A DNA stretch of 16,570 nucleotides from UBA5336 sp039198685 (GTDB taxonomy: Bacteria; Pseudomonadota; Alphaproteobacteria; Caulobacterales; Hyphomonadaceae). The stretch is taken from contig JBCCTK010000068.1 in NCBI GenBank assembly GCA_039198685.1, positions 1-16,570 on the forward strand, written 5' to 3'. Made by a program: the position numbers and the translations under genes. The first letter of the stretch is position 1, and each line of letters begins with the position of its first letter. Of the stretch, positions 14,912 to 16,570 are shown in pieces. Below the pieces are notes generated by a model, which worked only from the letters and a program-made list of their open reading frames with translations, was not told the origin of the DNA and searched no databases.

Positions 14912-16018
14912 ATGAAGATTATGCTGGTGACCGATGCCTGGGACCCCCAGGTCAATGGCGTGGTGACAACAATGAAACGTGTTATCGCTGAAACCGAAGC
15001 GATGGGTCACGAATGGGAAATCGTCTCGCCCGCCGATGGTTTCCCGACGATCCCCCTTCCAACCTATTCGGAGATCAAGCTGGCCCTGTTTGCGCGCCGC
15101 AAGATCGAAGATCGGTTCCACGAATTTGAGCCTGATGCGGTACACATCGTCACCGAGGGCACACTTGGCATGGCCGCGCGCACCATGTGCATCAAGCTCA
15201 AGCACCCTTTCTCGACCGCGTATCACACCCGCTTTCCTGAATATGTCTCCGCGCGCATGCCCATTCCTGTAAGCTGGGGTTACAGCTTTGTCCGCTGGTT
15301 CCACAAATATTCCGGCAAGGTTATGGTCCCCACCCCGTCCATGGTTGAGGAGCTAGAAGCACGGGGCTTCCGTAACACGGTCGCCTGGTCACGGGGAGTG
15401 GACACACAGCGCTTTCATCCTTCCAAGCGCATAGCTGAGGATGCCGACGGCGATCCTTTCAACGGCCTAGCCCGGCCGATCTTCATCAATGTCGGCCGGG
15501 TCGCCGTTGAGAAGAATATCGAAGCCTTCCTGGATCTCGACTTGCCGGGCACCAAAGTGGTTATTGGAGATGGCCCGCACCTGGACACCCTCAAGACCAA
15601 GTATCCAGGGGCTCATTATACGGGTGCCAAGTTCGACGATGAATTGGCAACTCTGTTCGCCAGCGCAGACGTGTTCGTTTTTCCCAGCCTCACCGACACA
15701 TTCGGGCTGGTCGTATTGGAAGCGATGGCATCGGGGACACCGGTATCAGCCTTTGATGCCACGGGGCCGCGCGATATCATTCCCGGCTCCGGAGCGGGGC
15801 TCATTGCGCAAGACGATACTCTTTTGGCAGAGGCCACATTGGGCTGTCTGGACCTCGACCGGACGCGGTGCCGCGACTACGCAGAAGGATATAGCTGGCG
15901 CGCATGCGCTGAGGATTTTGTGGAGTTTTTACAGCCCCTACCTCCGCCTGAACGCAAACGTTTCTGGCAGAAAATTCGTCTGATCCGCCGGCGCCGCGAA
16001 CCGTCTTCCGGTGCCTAA
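14912..16018 (+). CDS. GT4-family glycosyltransferase (mannosyl-/sulfoquinovosyltransferase-like)
   Basis: This GT-B-fold retaining glycosyltransferase transfers a sugar from a nucleotide-sugar to a lipid or glycan acceptor at the cytoplasmic face. I chose ATG 14912 (MKIMLVTDAWDPQVNGVV), preceded by GAGG, since the upstream open frame is antisense to the putA start; the protein has 368 residues. The N-terminal domain has the glycine-rich acceptor loop DPQVNGVV (11-18), TEGTLG and HTRFPEY (105-111). The C-terminal domain has GRVAVEKN (195-202), VIGDGPHLD, FPSLTDTFGLVVLEAMASGTP (split: FPSLTDTFG and LVVLEAMASG) and GPRDII. The usual E-x7-E is D262-x7-E270 here, a common variant in the SqdX/MgtA-like branch. 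The basic C-terminal tail (RKRFWQKIRLIRRRR) could bind anionic membrane lipids. otsA follows after 90 bp. The acceptor cannot be told from sequence. Confidence 0.85.
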   Translation: MKIMLVTDAWDPQVNGVVTTMKRVIAETEAMGHEWEIVSPADGFPTIPLPTYSEIKLALFARRKIEDRFHEFEPDAVHIVTEGTLGMAARTMCIKLKHPFSTAYHTRFPEYVSARMPIPVSWGYSFVRWFHKYSGKVMVPTPSMVEELEARGFRNTVAWSRGVDTQRFHPSKRIAEDADGDPFNGLARPIFINVGRVAVEKNIEAFLDLDLPGTKVVIGDGPHLDTLKTKYPGAHYTGAKFDDELATLFASADVFVFPSLTDTFGLVVLEAMASGTPVSAFDATGPRDIIPGSGAGLIAQDDTLLAEATLGCLDLDRTRCRDYAEGYSWRACAEDFVEFLQPLPPPERKRFWQKIRLIRRRREPSSGA

Positions 16019-16108
16019 TCGCGAGCATCGCAAGCCGGTTTTCAGAATCGATTCGGCACGAGGGGCGAAACACACTAGCCTGAACAAAGGCTGATACATG
16101 AGGATCCC

Positions 16109-16570
16109 ATGGGACGACTGATCGCGGTTTCCAATCGAACAGCAGCAGATCCCAGTGCAAGGGCTGGCGGACTGGCCGTTGCCGTTTGGGAATCCCTTAA
16201 GGAGACCGGCGGACTTTGGATCGGCTGGTCTGGCGAAGTCGTTGAGGAAGAGCCGCGCGGTGTCGAAGTCGTTCGCGACGATGGTGTCGAATTCGTCCTG
16301 ACGGATCTGACCGAGCAGGAACACGAAGACTATTACCTGCGCTACTCAAATTCGATCCTTTGGCCCATTTTCCACTACCGAATTGACCTTGCCTCATTCG
16401 ACAGTGACGCCTTCACCACCTATGCGGCGGTGAACCAGAAAATTGCACGCATGGTCGCTGATCGCGTCCTGGAGGGCGACACGGTCTGGGTTCATGACTA
16501 TCATTTCTTGCTGATAGGCGACAATCTTCGCCGGTTGGGATGGGATGGTGCGATCGGGTTTTTCCTCCAC
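16109..16570 (+). CDS. otsA: Trehalose-6-phosphate synthase (3' truncated by window edge)
   Basis: OtsA (GT20) joins UDP-glucose and glucose-6-phosphate to trehalose-6-phosphate, the first step to the osmoprotectant trehalose. The ATG at 16109 follows GAGG and opens 154 codons that run off the window. Recognisable family motifs are the N-terminal IAVSNRTA, the glycine-rich GGLAVAVWESL, GGLWIGWSG, YYLRYSNSILWPIFHYR and WVHDYHFLLIG. R and GG residues of the UDP/G6P-binding loop are present at the N-terminus (ARAGGLAVA). About two thirds of the usual 450-480 residues lie outside the window, so an otsB neighbour or fusion cannot be judged. It lies 90 bp downstream of the glycosyltransferase and may be co-transcribed with it or use its own promoter in that gap. 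Confidence 0.93.
   Translation, partial: MGRLIAVSNRTAADPSARAGGLAVAVWESLKETGGLWIGWSGEVVEEEPRGVEVVRDDGVEFVLTDLTEQEHEDYYLRYSNSILWPIFHYRIDLASFDSDAFTTYAAVNQKIARMVADRVLEGDTVWVHDYHFLLIGDNLRRLGWDGAIGFFLH

Noticed and set aside
12609..14915. A 768-codon open frame on the plus strand
   Set aside because: It is antisense to the whole N-terminal half of putA, whose motifs and catalytic residues are intact. Its own translation has no recognisable domain, and long antisense frames are common opposite GC-rich genes.

Overview
This looks like a chromosomal segment of a marine-type alphaproteobacterium, perhaps in or near the Caulobacterales/Hyphomonadales/Parvularculales. The evidence is recF and gyrB on the same strand near each other, a GyrB with the long Gram-negative insert, a PutA of the short type without a DNA-binding domain, a moderately high GC content, and a palindromic repeat of a kind common in alphaproteobacteria. 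The exact taxon cannot be settled from the sequence alone.

Layout, left to right. (1) The C-terminal two thirds of recF (1-730), cut by the window edge. (2) A block of about 6.8 kb between recF and gyrB: a secreted S9 prolyl-oligopeptidase-family peptidase; a possible 54-residue small ORF followed by a protein with two thioredoxin/glutaredoxin-like domains; a small two-helix membrane protein on the minus strand; a six-helix membrane protein; an outer-membrane beta-barrel protein of the MetA-pathway/'transporter' type; a 132-bp MITE-like element with near-perfect 25-bp terminal inverted repeats lying on the barrel gene's stop codon; and a zinc hydrolase-like protein resembling 2,4-diacetylphloroglucinol (DAPG) hydrolase PhlG. 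(3) gyrB (7572-10007), complete. (4) Almost touching gyrB tail-to-tail, a minus-strand gene with a TIR/nucleoside-deoxyribosyltransferase-like N-terminus and a probable winged helix. Upstream of it lies a 400-bp gene-poor stretch with a REP-like palindrome. (5) A hypothetical gene (10995-11636) convergent with (6) putA (minus strand), the bifunctional proline dehydrogenase / P5C dehydrogenase. (7) Divergent from putA, a GT4-family glycosyltransferase followed by the start of otsA (trehalose-6-phosphate synthase), cut by the right edge.

How the genes fit together. RecF and GyrB belong to the replication/repair core usually clustered near dnaA-dnaN. The genes between them look like later additions: they are unrelated in function, partly lower in GC, and carry a mobile-element relic. 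The right-hand third handles proline catabolism and trehalose synthesis, both compatible-solute metabolism, with a glycosyltransferase alongside. The items most worth following up are the MITE-like element, the PhlG-like protein with all its putative zinc ligands, the tandem two-CxxC redox protein, the orphan TIR-like protein next to gyrB, and a small ORF with an excellent ribosome-binding site overlapping the putA start. I found no tRNA, rRNA, CRISPR array or intact transposase gene.
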